NCBI GenBank assembly: GCA_016703895.1
Contig: JADJBE010000004.1
Coordinates: 62,001 to 126,000, forward strand
Length of the DNA: 64,000 nt
Direction of reading: 5' to 3'
Source of the DNA: Pseudomonadota bacterium
GTDB lineage: Bacteria > Pseudomonadota > Gammaproteobacteria > Steroidobacterales > Steroidobacteraceae
A model generated the notes under the pieces. The model worked only from the letters and a program-made list of their open reading frames with translations. It did not search any database and was not told where the DNA came from. The position numbers and the translations under genes are program-made. Position 1 is the stretch's first letter. Each line of letters begins with the position of its first letter. Positions 53,758 to 63,189 of this stretch are shown here, piece after piece.

Positions 53758-54288
53758 TCAGACAGAACTTTCCACTGGCGTCTCAACCGCCGGTTCCACC
53801 TGCGATGGCGGCCTGGGTACCCAGCGTTCGCCGACCAGACCGCGCAGCATCGTCGCCACCTGCTCCGCATAGGGTAACAGCCGCGAGTTCTTCCAATAAG
53901 GTTCCTGATCAAAACGCAGCGTCTGCGCCAGGATCAGCAAGACGCCGACCGCCAAGGCGCCGCGCAGCAAACCGAACAGCATGCCGAGAAAGCGGTCGGT
54001 GCCACTGAAAATCGACACCCGGACGAAATTGCCAGCGAACGCACCAACGGCGGCACCGAGAAACAAAATCAACAGGAAAACCACGCCACGTGCTGCCCAC
54101 GGCCGCACCGGCGAGTCGGTCAGGACACCACCCAGATAAGGCTCCACCAACGAGCCGAACTGCCACGCACCCCAAAAGGCGATCACCCAGGTCGCGACGG
54201 CAATAGCTTCGCGTAGCAGGCCGCGAACGGCCCCAACAAGTGCGGATAGCACGACAACGCCAATAATCACGTAATCGAGAGGCATCAT
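53758..54288 (-). CDS. cvpA: CvpA family membrane protein
   Basis: This 176-residue protein has four membrane helices, beginning PLDYVIIGVVVLSALVGAVR, with the conserved RGLLREA loop, WVIAFWGAWQFG, and GVVFLLILFLGAAVGAFAG. CvpA is needed for colicin V production in E. coli, and in several species for envelope homeostasis; its biochemical role is not known. The C-terminus is a charged tail. It lies between dedD and purF in the conserved order. Start at 54288 or 54285. Confidence 0.9.
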   Translation of the reverse strand: MMPLDYVIIGVVVLSALVGAVRGLLREAIAVATWVIAFWGAWQFGSLVEPYLGGVLTDSPVRPWAARGVVFLLILFLGAAVGAFAGNFVRVSIFSGTDRFLGMLFGLLRGALAVGVLLILAQTLRFDQEPYWKNSRLLPYAEQVATMLRGLVGERWVPRPPSQVEPAVETPVESSV

Positions 54289-54386
54289 AAGTAGCTGTTA
54301 GCAGCCCATAGACCGGTCTGGTCAGCAGACAATTGTACAGCAACGCAAGCGCCGACTGGAATGCAAGCTGCCTTTGGCGAACTGCG

Positions 54387-55004
54387 TCACGAGTTCGGCA
54401 CGACAACACCCTTCTGGCCCGCTTTGGCAAGCTGGCTCGCCAACGCGTCTGCCGCCGTGCGCTCAGCAACCGGTCCAACACGAACGCGGTAGAGCTTACG
54501 ACTGCCGGACGACTGATCCAGGTAAGCAGCGAAACCCTTGGCTCGCATCGAACTCACCAGTCGCTCGGCATTGTCGCGGTTGCCGAAGCTGCCAAGCTGC
54601 ACCGAATAACCTCCAGACTGCGGCTGAGCAACAGGCTGAACGTCAGCCTCAACTGCCTTTGCGGTCGGTGGCGAATCTGGCTTGGTGTCCGACTCTGCAA
54701 TTGCCGACCCCAGCGGAGCAGCAACCGCTTCGGTCGAAGCTTCGACCACCGGATTGGAATCGCGAGAACTGTTCTCGAGATCGATCGTATAGCTGCGTAG
54801 CGCACCACCTTGCTCGGGCTTGGGGAACTCGCCGACCGATCCGCTGACCGGGCGTTCGACCGCATTGTCGCTCGCACCACCCGTCGAAACTGGCGCCGTC
54901 GAACGGGCGGATGGCGGGCCCGATAACAACTCCGGCACGACGATCACGACCAATGCCACCAAAATGGCCGCGCCCGTGAGGCGCTGTTTCAGTTGCGTTT
55001 CCAA
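54387..55004 (-). CDS. dedD: DedD-like SPOR-domain protein
   Basis: This protein of about 205 residues has a single N-terminal membrane helix (LTGAAILVALVVIVVPELL), a long Ser/Pro/Ala/Glu-rich periplasmic linker, and a C-terminal SPOR domain (GGYSVQLGSFGNRDNAERLV, RVRVGPVAERTAADALASQL). SPOR domains bind denuded peptidoglycan at the septum, so a cell-division role is likely. The start is assigned to a TTG at 55004, just before the conserved ETQLKQRLTG; a TTG at 55022 would overlap folC. No strong ribosome site is visible. Confidence 0.88.
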   Translation of the reverse strand: METQLKQRLTGAAILVALVVIVVPELLSGPPSARSTAPVSTGGASDNAVERPVSGSVGEFPKPEQGGALRSYTIDLENSSRDSNPVVEASTEAVAAPLGSAIAESDTKPDSPPTAKAVEADVQPVAQPQSGGYSVQLGSFGNRDNAERLVSSMRAKGFAAYLDQSSGSRKLYRVRVGPVAERTAADALASQLAKAGQKGVVVPNS

Positions 55005-55011
55005 GCCGCAA

Positions 55012-56265
55012 TTATAGACCAAGCCAGGTCAGTGCCGGGCCGACGATCAGGAACGAGCCAAACACGACAACCCGATCGCCCGCAACAGCGCGCGCTGCCG
55101 CTGCCGCACAACCGCTGGCAACGGTGCTGTACTCACCAACGATCCGCGCGTCTGCTGGCAACCTGGCGGCCAGCGCTGCCGCGTCAATCGCGCGCGGACC
55201 GTCGAGCGTCACGAGTATCCATTCATCAACTGTAGCCGACAGCGCGGCGACGATCGCCGCGACGTCTTTGTCGCCGAGAATGCCACACACCGCAATCGTT
55301 CGACCGGCAGGTACTCGCGCCTGCAGGTTGTCTGCCAACGCGGCGGCCGCGGGCGCATTGTGGGCCACGTCGAGGATCCATTCGGCCTCGCGCTCGATAA
55401 TCTGAAACCGCCCTGGCACCACAGTTGATGCCAGCGCCTTTGCGATCAGCTCATGGCGCAAGTTACCGTCGAAGCCACCGGCGATCAGCGTCGCCAGTGC
55501 GGTCGCGGCGTTGTTCACCTGTCGATCGCCGCGCAGTCCGAGCGGTGGCAGGTCGCGCCACAGGCGCTCACCGTAGCGAAACTCAAAGCCCGACGCGGTG
55601 GCTCGCGCGTCAAAGTCGCGCCCAAAAACAATCGCGCGCGCGCCGATCGCGGCGATCCGCTCATGCACCGCAACCGGCATCTCAGCGGCACCCAACACGG
55701 CGGGACGATTGGCGCGGAAAATACCCGCTTTCTCCGCGCCAATGGACTCGAGCGAGTTTCCCAGCCAGTCGGTATGGTCCAAGCCGATGGAACAGACGGC
55801 GGCGACGTCTGCGTCAACTATGTTGGTCGCATCCAGGCGCCCGCCCAAACCAACCTCGAGCACCGCGAAGTCGACGCGCGCCCGTGCGAACAGATCAAGT
55901 GCCGCCAGTGTGCTGAATTCGAAATACGTCAGGGTAATCGAACCGCGCGCCGCCTCGATACGCTCGAACGCAGCTACCAACTCTGCGTCCGTCGCCGAGA
56001 CGCCATGGATAGAAATACGCTCGTTATAGAGTCGCAACTGCGGCGAGATGAACAGGCCAACACGATAGCCCATGGCGGCTAACAAGGCCGCGATGAACGC
56101 GACCGTCGAGCCCTTGCCGTTGGTGCCACCCACCGTGATGACTGGGTGCGGCGGCCGCTCAAGCTGCATACGGCGCGCAACGCTGCGGACACGCTCGAGT
56201 GTCAGGTCAATCGCGTGCGGATGGATTGCTTGTTGACGCCGGAGCCAGTCCGACAACGAGACCAT
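55012..56265 (-). CDS. folC: Dihydrofolate synthase/folylpolyglutamate synthase
   Basis: This 417-residue Mur-ligase-type ATPase adds glutamate to dihydropteroate and tetrahydrofolates. The P-loop GGTNGKGSTVAFIAALLA lies near residue 45, followed by LFISPQLRLYNERISI, TYFEFSTLAAL, GLGGRLDATNIVDADVAAVC and DVAHNAPAAAALADNL. Start and length are normal. It lies between accD and dedD in the conserved order. Confidence 0.95.
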   Translation of the reverse strand: MVSLSDWLRRQQAIHPHAIDLTLERVRSVARRMQLERPPHPVITVGGTNGKGSTVAFIAALLAAMGYRVGLFISPQLRLYNERISIHGVSATDAELVAAFERIEAARGSITLTYFEFSTLAALDLFARARVDFAVLEVGLGGRLDATNIVDADVAAVCSIGLDHTDWLGNSLESIGAEKAGIFRANRPAVLGAAEMPVAVHERIAAIGARAIVFGRDFDARATASGFEFRYGERLWRDLPPLGLRGDRQVNNAATALATLIAGGFDGNLRHELIAKALASTVVPGRFQIIEREAEWILDVAHNAPAAAALADNLQARVPAGRTIAVCGILGDKDVAAIVAALSATVDEWILVTLDGPRAIDAAALAARLPADARIVGEYSTVASGCAAAAARAVAGDRVVVFGSFLIVGPALTWLGL

Positions 56266-56281
56266 TGGCAGCCGCTACGCG

Positions 56282-57166
56282 TCAGGCTCCGGCAGCCGGC
56301 GCAGCGAGCGCAACTGCTGGCCGACGCATCAGGATGGTGAGGATCGATGCCAGCCGGTCACGTAGCTCACGGCGGTCGACAATCATGTCAAGCGCGCCGT
56401 GTTCCAGCAGGAACTCGCTGCGCTGGAAACCTTCCGGCAAGGTCTCGCGCACCGTCTGCTGAATCACGCGTGGCCCGGCGAAGCCGATCAGCGCGCGCGG
56501 CTCGGCCACATTTAGGTCGCCGAGCATCGCCAGACTTGCCGATACACCGCCGGTCGTCGGATCGGTCATCACCGAGACGTATGGCAAGTGTGCCTGTGCC
56601 AACCGTGCCAGCGCTGCGCTGGTTTTCGCCATCTGCAGCAATGACAGCAAGGCTTCCTGCATACGCGCGCCGCCGCGGGCAGAGAAACACACCAATGGGG
56701 TGCCATGCTGGATGCAATGGTCGACCGCGCGCTTGAACCGTTCGCCGACCACCGCACCCATGGACCCGCCGAGAAACTGAAACTCGAACGCGCAGGCGAC
56801 GATCGGCATACCGTCCAACTGACCCGCGGCAGCCACTAACGCGTCGGTCTCGCCGGTCGCTTTCTGGGCCGCTACCAGCCGGTCCTTGTAACGCTTGCTA
56901 TCGCGAAATTTGAGCGGATCTTCCGGCATGATCAGCGCACCGATTTCGGTGACGTCGCCTTCGTCCAGAAACATCGCGAGCCGCTCGCGCGCGCTGACGC
57001 GCATATGGTGGCCGCACTTGGGGCAAACCTTCAGGTTGCGCTCAAGTTCGGCACGGTAGAGCACAGCATCGCAGGCGGTGCACTTGATCCACAGGCCCTC
57101 CGGTACCGAGCGCGTGCGGCGCTCGGTCTTGATCCGCGACGGCATGATTTTTTCAAACCAGGACAT
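56282..57166 (-). CDS. accD: Acetyl-CoA carboxylase carboxyltransferase beta subunit
   Basis: This subunit of about 294 residues carries the four-cysteine zinc finger (WIKCTACDAVLYRAEL, LKVCPKCGHHMRV), then the carboxyltransferase crotonase core (FSARGGARMQEALLSLLQMA, VMTDPTTGGVSASLAMLGD, FAGPRVIQQTVRETLPEGF). With AccA it transfers CO2 from biotin to acetyl-CoA, the first step of fatty-acid synthesis. The ATG at 57166 gives the standard MSWFEKIMPS N-terminus. trpF, trpB and trpA, often between truA and accD, are absent. Confidence 0.96.
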   Translation of the reverse strand: MSWFEKIMPSRIKTERRTRSVPEGLWIKCTACDAVLYRAELERNLKVCPKCGHHMRVSARERLAMFLDEGDVTEIGALIMPEDPLKFRDSKRYKDRLVAAQKATGETDALVAAAGQLDGMPIVACAFEFQFLGGSMGAVVGERFKRAVDHCIQHGTPLVCFSARGGARMQEALLSLLQMAKTSAALARLAQAHLPYVSVMTDPTTGGVSASLAMLGDLNVAEPRALIGFAGPRVIQQTVRETLPEGFQRSEFLLEHGALDMIVDRRELRDRLASILTILMRRPAVALAAPAAGA

Positions 57167-57187
57167 ATGCTGCACGATGATACCGTA

Positions 57188-57985
57188 TTAACTGACGACT
57201 AGCCGCGGTGCCGCAGCACCGCTGCCCAGCGCCGGCAAGTTGAATTCCGGTGGGTATTGCACGCCAAGCAAATACAGTCCGTCGGGCGGCGCGGTCGCGG
57301 CGTTCTGCGTGCGATCGCGCGCCGCGAGCACCGTCGCCAGCCGCTCGACGGGTGAATCGCCACAACCAATAGCGATCAACATACCGACCATGTTACGCAC
57401 CATGTGCTGCAGGAAAGCATTGGCCGTAACCGTCACATCCAGCCAGTCGCCGGAACGCTGCACGCCGATCTGCTCGAGCCGCCTGACCGGGGATCTGGCC
57501 TGGCAGCTGAGCGCACGAAACGAACTGAAGTCATGCTCGCCGACCAGTCCCTGGGCTGCCAGATGCATCCGCGCTGCGTCCAACGGACGGTGTATCCACG
57601 TTGCCCGCCCCGCCGTCAATGCGGAACGCGAGTCCCGATTCAAGATCAGATAGCGATAGGTTCGACGCAACGCCGAGTAACGCGCGTGGAACTCCGGCGC
57701 TACCGCGCGCGCCCAAATCACGCTCACGTTTGTCGGCAGATAGTTGTTAGCACCGAGACGCCAGTTGCGTTCGCTGCGCGGCGCGTCGCTGTCGAAGTGA
57801 ATGACCTGGCCGGCGGCATGCACGCCGGCGTCGGTGCGGCCCGCAACCGTGCAGCCAACTACATGGTCAGCAACACGTTCCAGTGCCGCCTCGACCACGC
57901 CTTGCACGGTGGCGAGAACGGGCTGGCGCTGCCAGCCCGCGAACTGACTGCCGTCGTACTCCAGGCCGAGCGCGATGCGCGGCAC
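57188..57985 (-). CDS. truA: tRNA pseudouridine(38-40) synthase
   Basis: This enzyme of about 266 residues modifies U38-40 of the anticodon arm. The catalytic Asp is in the GRTDAGVHAAGQVIHF motif; ALGLEYDGSQFAGWQRQP at the N-terminus and NAFLQHMVRNMVGMLIAIG are typical. The start is taken as the GTG at 57985, 11 bases after the fimV stop; the longer frame to 58120 would lie inside fimV and lacks family resemblance. The position downstream of fimV matches Pseudomonas. Confidence 0.93.
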   Translation of the reverse strand: MPRIALGLEYDGSQFAGWQRQPVLATVQGVVEAALERVADHVVGCTVAGRTDAGVHAAGQVIHFDSDAPRSERNWRLGANNYLPTNVSVIWARAVAPEFHARYSALRRTYRYLILNRDSRSALTAGRATWIHRPLDAARMHLAAQGLVGEHDFSSFRALSCQARSPVRRLEQIGVQRSGDWLDVTVTANAFLQHMVRNMVGMLIAIGCGDSPVERLATVLAARDRTQNAATAPPDGLYLLGVQYPPEFNLPALGSGAAAPRLVVS

Positions 57986-57998
57986 GTCGTGGGGCTTG

Positions 57999-60923
57999 TT
58001 AGCCGGGCAATGAATCGAGCAGACGCTTCGCTTCCTGCTTCTGTGACACCGAGCCTTCGGTGAGCACTTCGTCGAGAATATTGCGCGCGCCGTCCGGGTC
58101 ACCCATATCGACGTAGGCACGCGCCAGATCGAGCTTGGTGCCCACCTCAGAAAGCGTCACCGGCTCCATGTCCGGTAGTGCCAAATCCTCCGGCTGCAAC
58201 TGCTCCGTCTTCATCGTGGCAGCCTTCGAAGGCGTGCCGACGTCAAGATCCAGCCCGTTGGTTGGGTGCGCGCCAGTCTTCGTCAACTCGAAGTCGACTT
58301 TGCTACGATCGAGTCCTTCGAGCCGGGAGGTCACAGACAAGTCGCCCGCGTCGTCGTCTAGATCGAACGCTGACGACGGCTTGCTCGGTTGCATCGTCCT
58401 GGAGGGATCGATGTCACCACCCATGTCGCTTTCAGAGAGATACCAGGTCCCGCTGGCGCCTTGCGCGCCCGTCGAGCCCTGCTGCTTGGCGGCGCGATCC
58501 GCGGCCTGCTGCATCATGCTGCGGGAGCGATCATCGAGACCAGCAACCATCGTCGGCGCGTTGGCGTCGGCCGAATCGTCGTTCAACTCTTCCAGCGGCC
58601 CATCGAGGCCCGGCGCGTCGGTCCCATCGAGCGCACCGAGGTCCAGTCCCAGATCATCGATAGCCAGCTCAGCAGTCTGATCGATCGGCGGCTTGCGCTT
58701 GAGCGCGAGCTCGACTTTCTCTCGGATCGTGGGGTTGTCACCCTGCAACGCCGGCTGCTCGACCGTGGGCGCTTCGGAACTTTCGACCGCACCGGCGGGC
58801 GTGCCACCGGTCATTTTGGCGGTCATCTGGCGCGTGGTTGCGCCACTCTTGTCAGTACCCGACGCGGAGTCATCGGGCAACGCAAAGTCCAGACCACCAG
58901 ACTGGGCCTGCTCGGCGTTGGCCTCACCGGTTGCCTCCGGATCCTGCAGCGCGCCGCCAAAATCCAGATTGATTGCGTCGCCTGACCCCGACGCGGCACC
59001 TTCGAACGGATCGAAGTCCACCTGGCCCTGGCCACCATCGAGGTTCAGATCGACGTCCATCGCGCCGGCAGCGCCGGCGGCGGCCCCGCTGAACATCTCG
59101 TCTTCCGGGGCAATCTGCTTGCCCATGATGAGGATTTTTTCCCACTCGCCGGCGGGACCCGCTGCCCGGGTTGCGGTCAGCTCGCCCGCTGTCGCGAGGA
59201 ACTGATCCTTGTTACCCCAGACGAAAAACACTTCCAGCAACTTCAGCTTGAGATCGCGGCGTGCAGGCTCGCGTGAAATGGCGATACGGACCAAGTCTGC
59301 CGCTTGGTCATACAGACCATACGCCATGTGGAAATCGGCCTCGGCAATCGGGTCGCCTTGGTCGAGATTGATCGCGGTATCGCTACTGATCGTGTCATCG
59401 CTGCTACGCGCATGCGGCGCGTCGTCAGCGTCCGGCATGTCAAGCGCTTGATGGGAACCGGACTCCTCGACTTCAATGCGCTCTGCATCGCGCTGGCTGC
59501 GCAAATCGGCGGCGGGCTTGAGTGACGGAAAGCCCTCGCTCAGTGTCTCGGCGTTGCGTTCTGCCAGCTCGCCCAGCTGCTGGTCGAACGAGTCAGTTTG
59601 GCGCGCCTTGTACTTGCGATACCCAAACAGGCCCAGCAAACCCAGCAACAGCACCGGCAGGATCCACCAGAACTGGCGCAGGGAATCGAACAGCGACGGC
59701 TCTGCAACCGGCTCGACAGGTGTGGCGGCAACCGGGGGCTCCGCTTCTGCCGGTGTTTCGGTTATAGGCTCGGTGCCAGGCACAGCGGGTTCCATCGCAT
59801 CAGCCGACGACTGGCCGTCCACGGTGGCCGGCTCAGCAGGCATCTCGCCTGTTACCTCAGAAGTCGCCACGTCAGTGGGCAGCGGTTCGGTACCGACCAC
59901 CGGCTCAGCGGGAACCGGCTCGGTTGGCATCGGTGTGCTCGGGGTCGCCACACCGCCTAGCCGCGCCTGCAGGTCAGCCAGCTCGGCGTTACGTAGCTCC
60001 AGCAACCGCTGCGACTCGGCCAGTTTGCTTTCCAGTTCATTGACACGACTGCGCAACGCGTCGCTATCGCCGGCGCCCGTGCCAGCACCCGCGCCGCCGT
60101 CACTCGGCGTAACGAGGCGTAAGCGCCCACTGCTCGCGGCATCGCTCCACGTACCGGCTTGCCGACGCACTTCTGCGGCGGCAACGGTCGGGGCAATTGT
60201 GCCCAGCATATCGGCGCCTGGAATGGCGAGTGTCGCTCCGGCGCGCAGGCGGTTCATGTCGCCCTCGAACGCGCTCGCATTAGATTGATAGAGACCCAGC
60301 ATCATTTGATCGGTCGACACTGCTGCGCCTGGCGCCAACTGACGCGCAATAGCTGACAAGCTGTCGCCGCGGCGCACGCGGTAAGTGCCCGCTGCATCGG
60401 CAGCGCTGAGTGTCGAATCGTTCGATGCGGCGCCGGCAGGTGTATTGTTTGGGCGGTCGATAGAGCCCACCGAGGGTGCCGCGGCCGCAGCGGCCGCAAC
60501 CGGCACGGTCGGCTGGTTTTCCGGCGCAAACACCGGCGGATCGAGTAGCACCGTGTACTCACGAACGAGGCGACCCCGCGCCCAGCTCGCTTCGACCAGC
60601 ACAGTCAGAAACGGCTCAGTGATAGTCTCGGAAGACCGCAACTGCAGCACGTCCCGACCATTGGCCGAGCGGCCCTTGCGAATGGTGACGGAGTTGAGAA
60701 ACGCCGGCCAGTCCAGACTGTAGCGGGCAAACGTTTCGCGGGAAGCGATCTTGGCTTCGAGCGTGCTGAGATCCTCAGGCAGCGCGTTGACCAGTTCGAT
60801 TTCCGCGTCGAGCGGTGCGTTCAGAGCCGAGTTGAGACGGATGTCGCCCAACCCAAGCGCAAACGCTGCTCCAGGCAGCATAAGTAATGCCAACAGACCC
60901 CTGGCGAGACCTTTACGGATCAT
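57999..60923 (-). CDS. fimV: FimV/HubP-type polar-organiser protein
   Basis: This protein of about 974 residues has a signal peptide (GLARGLLALLMLPGAAFALG) and the FimV N-terminal domain (GLGDIRLNSALNAPLDAEIE). A LysM peptidoglycan-binding domain (YRVRRGDSLSAIARQLAPGA) is followed by a coiled coil and a Pro/Glu/Val-rich linker. One membrane helix (FWWILPVLLLGLLGLFGYRK) leads into a long acidic cytoplasmic region ending in a TPR-like segment (KLDLARAYVDMGDPDGARNI). FimV organises type IV pili and polar signalling in Pseudomonas. The ATG at 60923 is preferred over 60977 because it begins the signal peptide. Confidence 0.92.
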   Translation of the reverse strand: MIRKGLARGLLALLMLPGAAFALGLGDIRLNSALNAPLDAEIELVNALPEDLSTLEAKIASRETFARYSLDWPAFLNSVTIRKGRSANGRDVLQLRSSETITEPFLTVLVEASWARGRLVREYTVLLDPPVFAPENQPTVPVAAAAAAAPSVGSIDRPNNTPAGAASNDSTLSAADAAGTYRVRRGDSLSAIARQLAPGAAVSTDQMMLGLYQSNASAFEGDMNRLRAGATLAIPGADMLGTIAPTVAAAEVRRQAGTWSDAASSGRLRLVTPSDGGAGAGTGAGDSDALRSRVNELESKLAESQRLLELRNAELADLQARLGGVATPSTPMPTEPVPAEPVVGTEPLPTDVATSEVTGEMPAEPATVDGQSSADAMEPAVPGTEPITETPAEAEPPVAATPVEPVAEPSLFDSLRQFWWILPVLLLGLLGLFGYRKYKARQTDSFDQQLGELAERNAETLSEGFPSLKPAADLRSQRDAERIEVEESGSHQALDMPDADDAPHARSSDDTISSDTAINLDQGDPIAEADFHMAYGLYDQAADLVRIAISREPARRDLKLKLLEVFFVWGNKDQFLATAGELTATRAAGPAGEWEKILIMGKQIAPEDEMFSGAAAGAAGAMDVDLNLDGGQGQVDFDPFEGAASGSGDAINLDFGGALQDPEATGEANAEQAQSGGLDFALPDDSASGTDKSGATTRQMTAKMTGGTPAGAVESSEAPTVEQPALQGDNPTIREKVELALKRKPPIDQTAELAIDDLGLDLGALDGTDAPGLDGPLEELNDDSADANAPTMVAGLDDRSRSMMQQAADRAAKQQGSTGAQGASGTWYLSESDMGGDIDPSRTMQPSKPSSAFDLDDDAGDLSVTSRLEGLDRSKVDFELTKTGAHPTNGLDLDVGTPSKAATMKTEQLQPEDLALPDMEPVTLSEVGTKLDLARAYVDMGDPDGARNILDEVLTEGSVSQKQEAKRLLDSLPG

Positions 60924-61025
60924 TCGCGACTCCAGCACTGAGCGACCACAAGCGTTTTTATCTATAAAAACATGCACTTAGAGCAATTTCCTTCGCTCGG
61001 TGCGTGTTTGGGCTCGCAATATAAC

Positions 61026-62057
61026 TTAAATATGCTCCCGCACCAAAATCTCAGCGATCTGCACGCTGTTGGTCGCGGCACCTTTGCGGATGTTGTCTGC
61101 GACGATCCACAGATCTAGTCCACGTTCATGACTTATATCATCCCGGATGCGTCCGACATAAACCGTGTCTTGGTTCGCGGCTTCAGTGGCTGCGGTGGGG
61201 TAGCCGCCCGGAACCCGGTCATCCATCACAGTTACACCGGGCGCTTTGGCCAACAGCTGCCGCGCTGCGTCCGCCGAAATCTTCGCGCGGGTTTCAATGT
61301 GCACCGCTTCGGAATGGCCGAAGAACACCGGCACACGCACGTTAGTAGCATTCACGCGAATGCTGTCGTCGGCAAAAATCTTGCGCGTCTCCCAGACGAA
61401 CTTCATCTCTTCTTTGGTGTAGCCATTATCTTGAAACTTGTCGATTTGTGGCACCACGTTGAACGCGATGCGTTTCGCGATGCTGCGCGCCGCGGGCGGT
61501 TCGCGGCCGTTCAGCAGCGCCGCCGTTTGCAGGGCCAGCTCCTCGAGCGCTGCCCTGCCCGCGCCCGACACCGATTGGTAGGTGGCCACATTGATCCGCT
61601 CGATACCGACCGCGTCGTGGATCGGCTTCAGCGCCACTAACAACTGAATCGTGGAACAATTGGGGTTGGCGATTATATTGCGCTTTGTGTAGGCAGCGAT
61701 CGCCTGCGGGTTGACTTCCGGGATGACGAGCGGAATATCATCCTCGTAGCGAAACTCGGAGGTGTTGTCGATAACGACGCAGCCTGCCGCCGCGGCTTGC
61801 GGGGCGTACTCGCGCGACACCGCACCGCCAGCCGAGAACAGGCCGATGTGTGCGCGACTGAAATCGAACGTGGCGACGTCCAGCACGTCGATCTGTTTAC
61901 GACGAAACTCCACCGTCTTGCCCAGCGACCGATTGCTCGCCAGCGGAAAAAGCTCTGCGACGGGAAAGTCCCGCTCCTCAAGCACCTTCAGCATGGTCTC
62001 ACCGACCAGCCCAGTGGCACCCAGCACCGCAACACGAAATGACCGCTTCTCGTTCAT
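61026..62057 (-). CDS. asd: Aspartate-semialdehyde dehydrogenase
   Basis: This 343-residue NADP enzyme makes aspartate semialdehyde for lysine, threonine, methionine and diaminopimelate. It shows GATGLVGETMLKVLEERDFP, SAGGAVSREYAPQAA, the catalytic Cys in IIANPNCSTIQLLVALKP, and ARAKISADAARQLL-like ETRAKISADAARQLL with the conserved His/Arg region before it. It is of the USG-1-related asd type usual next to fimV and truA. It follows aroC by 20 bases. Confidence 0.95.
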   Translation of the reverse strand: MNEKRSFRVAVLGATGLVGETMLKVLEERDFPVAELFPLASNRSLGKTVEFRRKQIDVLDVATFDFSRAHIGLFSAGGAVSREYAPQAAAAGCVVIDNTSEFRYEDDIPLVIPEVNPQAIAAYTKRNIIANPNCSTIQLLVALKPIHDAVGIERINVATYQSVSGAGRAALEELALQTAALLNGREPPAARSIAKRIAFNVVPQIDKFQDNGYTKEEMKFVWETRKIFADDSIRVNATNVRVPVFFGHSEAVHIETRAKISADAARQLLAKAPGVTVMDDRVPGGYPTAATEAANQDTVYVGRIRDDISHERGLDLWIVADNIRKGAATNSVQIAEILVREHI

Positions 62058-62077
62058 GAGTAAATCACCATAAATAT

Positions 62078-63187
62078 CTAACTACTTAGTCTGCCAGCGG
62101 CAGCAATATCAGGGGTGGTTGTAAAGACATCCGCGTTCTGGCCGCGATGTCGCAGAAAATGATCGAGCAACACGATGGCAAGCATTGCCTCGGCGATTGG
62201 TGTTGCCCGGATGCCAACGCACGGATCGTGCCGACCGGTTGTGACGACTTCGACAGGGTTCCCGTCGATATCGATCGATCGGCCTGGCACCTGGATACTG
62301 GACGTCGGCTTGAGCGCCGCATGCACGACGATGTCCTGGCCGGTGGAAATGCCGCCGAGCACACCGCCGGAGTTGTTAGTTACGAATCCCCGCGGCGTCA
62401 ATTCGTCGCGGTGCTGCGAGCCGCGTTGCGCGACGACGGCGAGGCCAGCGCCAATTTCCACGGCTTTGACCGCATTGATCCCCATCATGGCGTGCGCAAG
62501 GTCCGCATCCAGCCGGTCGAACACGGGCTCACCCCAACCCGGCGGAACACCCTCGGCGATCACAGTGACACGCGCGCCGATCGAATCACCGTCGCCACGA
62601 ATCTGCCAGATTAGAGCTTCGATTTCCTGCACACGCGCCGGGTCCGGGCAAAAGAACGGGTTCTGATAGGCGAAGTCTGGCTGGACTGGCTCAATTGTGA
62701 GGTCGCCAATCCGACTGAGATAGCCATATATGCGCACCCCCAGTCGGGTTGCCAGATACTTCCGCGCCACCGCGCCCGCCGCGACGCGCATGACAGTCTC
62801 GCGGGCAGAGGATCTACCACCACCGCGATAGTCCCGGTGGCCGTACTTCTGCTGATAAGTGTAGTCGGCATGGCCGGGTCGAAAGCTGTGCTTGATCTTC
62901 TCGTAATCGCGCGAGCGGGCGTCAGTGTTCTCCACCACCATGCCGATCGGCACACCGGTCGTGCGCCCCTCGAAAACGCCCGACAGTATCCGCACCTGAT
63001 CGCCTTCACGGCGCTGGCTAACGAACTTGGAAGTACCCGTGCGGCGTCGATCGACGTCTTGTTGCAGATCGCTCTCCGCCAGCTCGAGGCCGGGCGGACA
63101 ACCGTCGATGATGCAGCCGAGCGCAGCACCGTGGCTCTCGCCGAAAGTAGTGACCGAAAACAGTTTGCCTATGGTGTTGCCCGACAT
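62078..63187 (-). CDS. aroC: Chorismate synthase
   Basis: This FMN-dependent enzyme of about 369 residues converts EPSP to chorismate, the last common step to aromatic amino acids and folate. Signatures are GESHGAALGCIIDGCPPG, GHRDYRGGGRSSARETVMRV and the C-terminal RHDPCVGIRATPIAEAML. The ATG at 63187 (MSGNTIGKLFSVTTFG) is preferred to one two codons upstream, which overlaps the prmB stop. Normal length. Confidence 0.96.
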   Translation of the reverse strand: MSGNTIGKLFSVTTFGESHGAALGCIIDGCPPGLELAESDLQQDVDRRRTGTSKFVSQRREGDQVRILSGVFEGRTTGVPIGMVVENTDARSRDYEKIKHSFRPGHADYTYQQKYGHRDYRGGGRSSARETVMRVAAGAVARKYLATRLGVRIYGYLSRIGDLTIEPVQPDFAYQNPFFCPDPARVQEIEALIWQIRGDGDSIGARVTVIAEGVPPGWGEPVFDRLDADLAHAMMGINAVKAVEIGAGLAVVAQRGSQHRDELTPRGFVTNNSGGVLGGISTGQDIVVHAALKPTSSIQVPGRSIDIDGNPVEVVTTGRHDPCVGIRATPIAEAMLAIVLLDHFLRHRGQNADVFTTTPDIAAAGRLSS

Positions 63188-63189
63188 GA

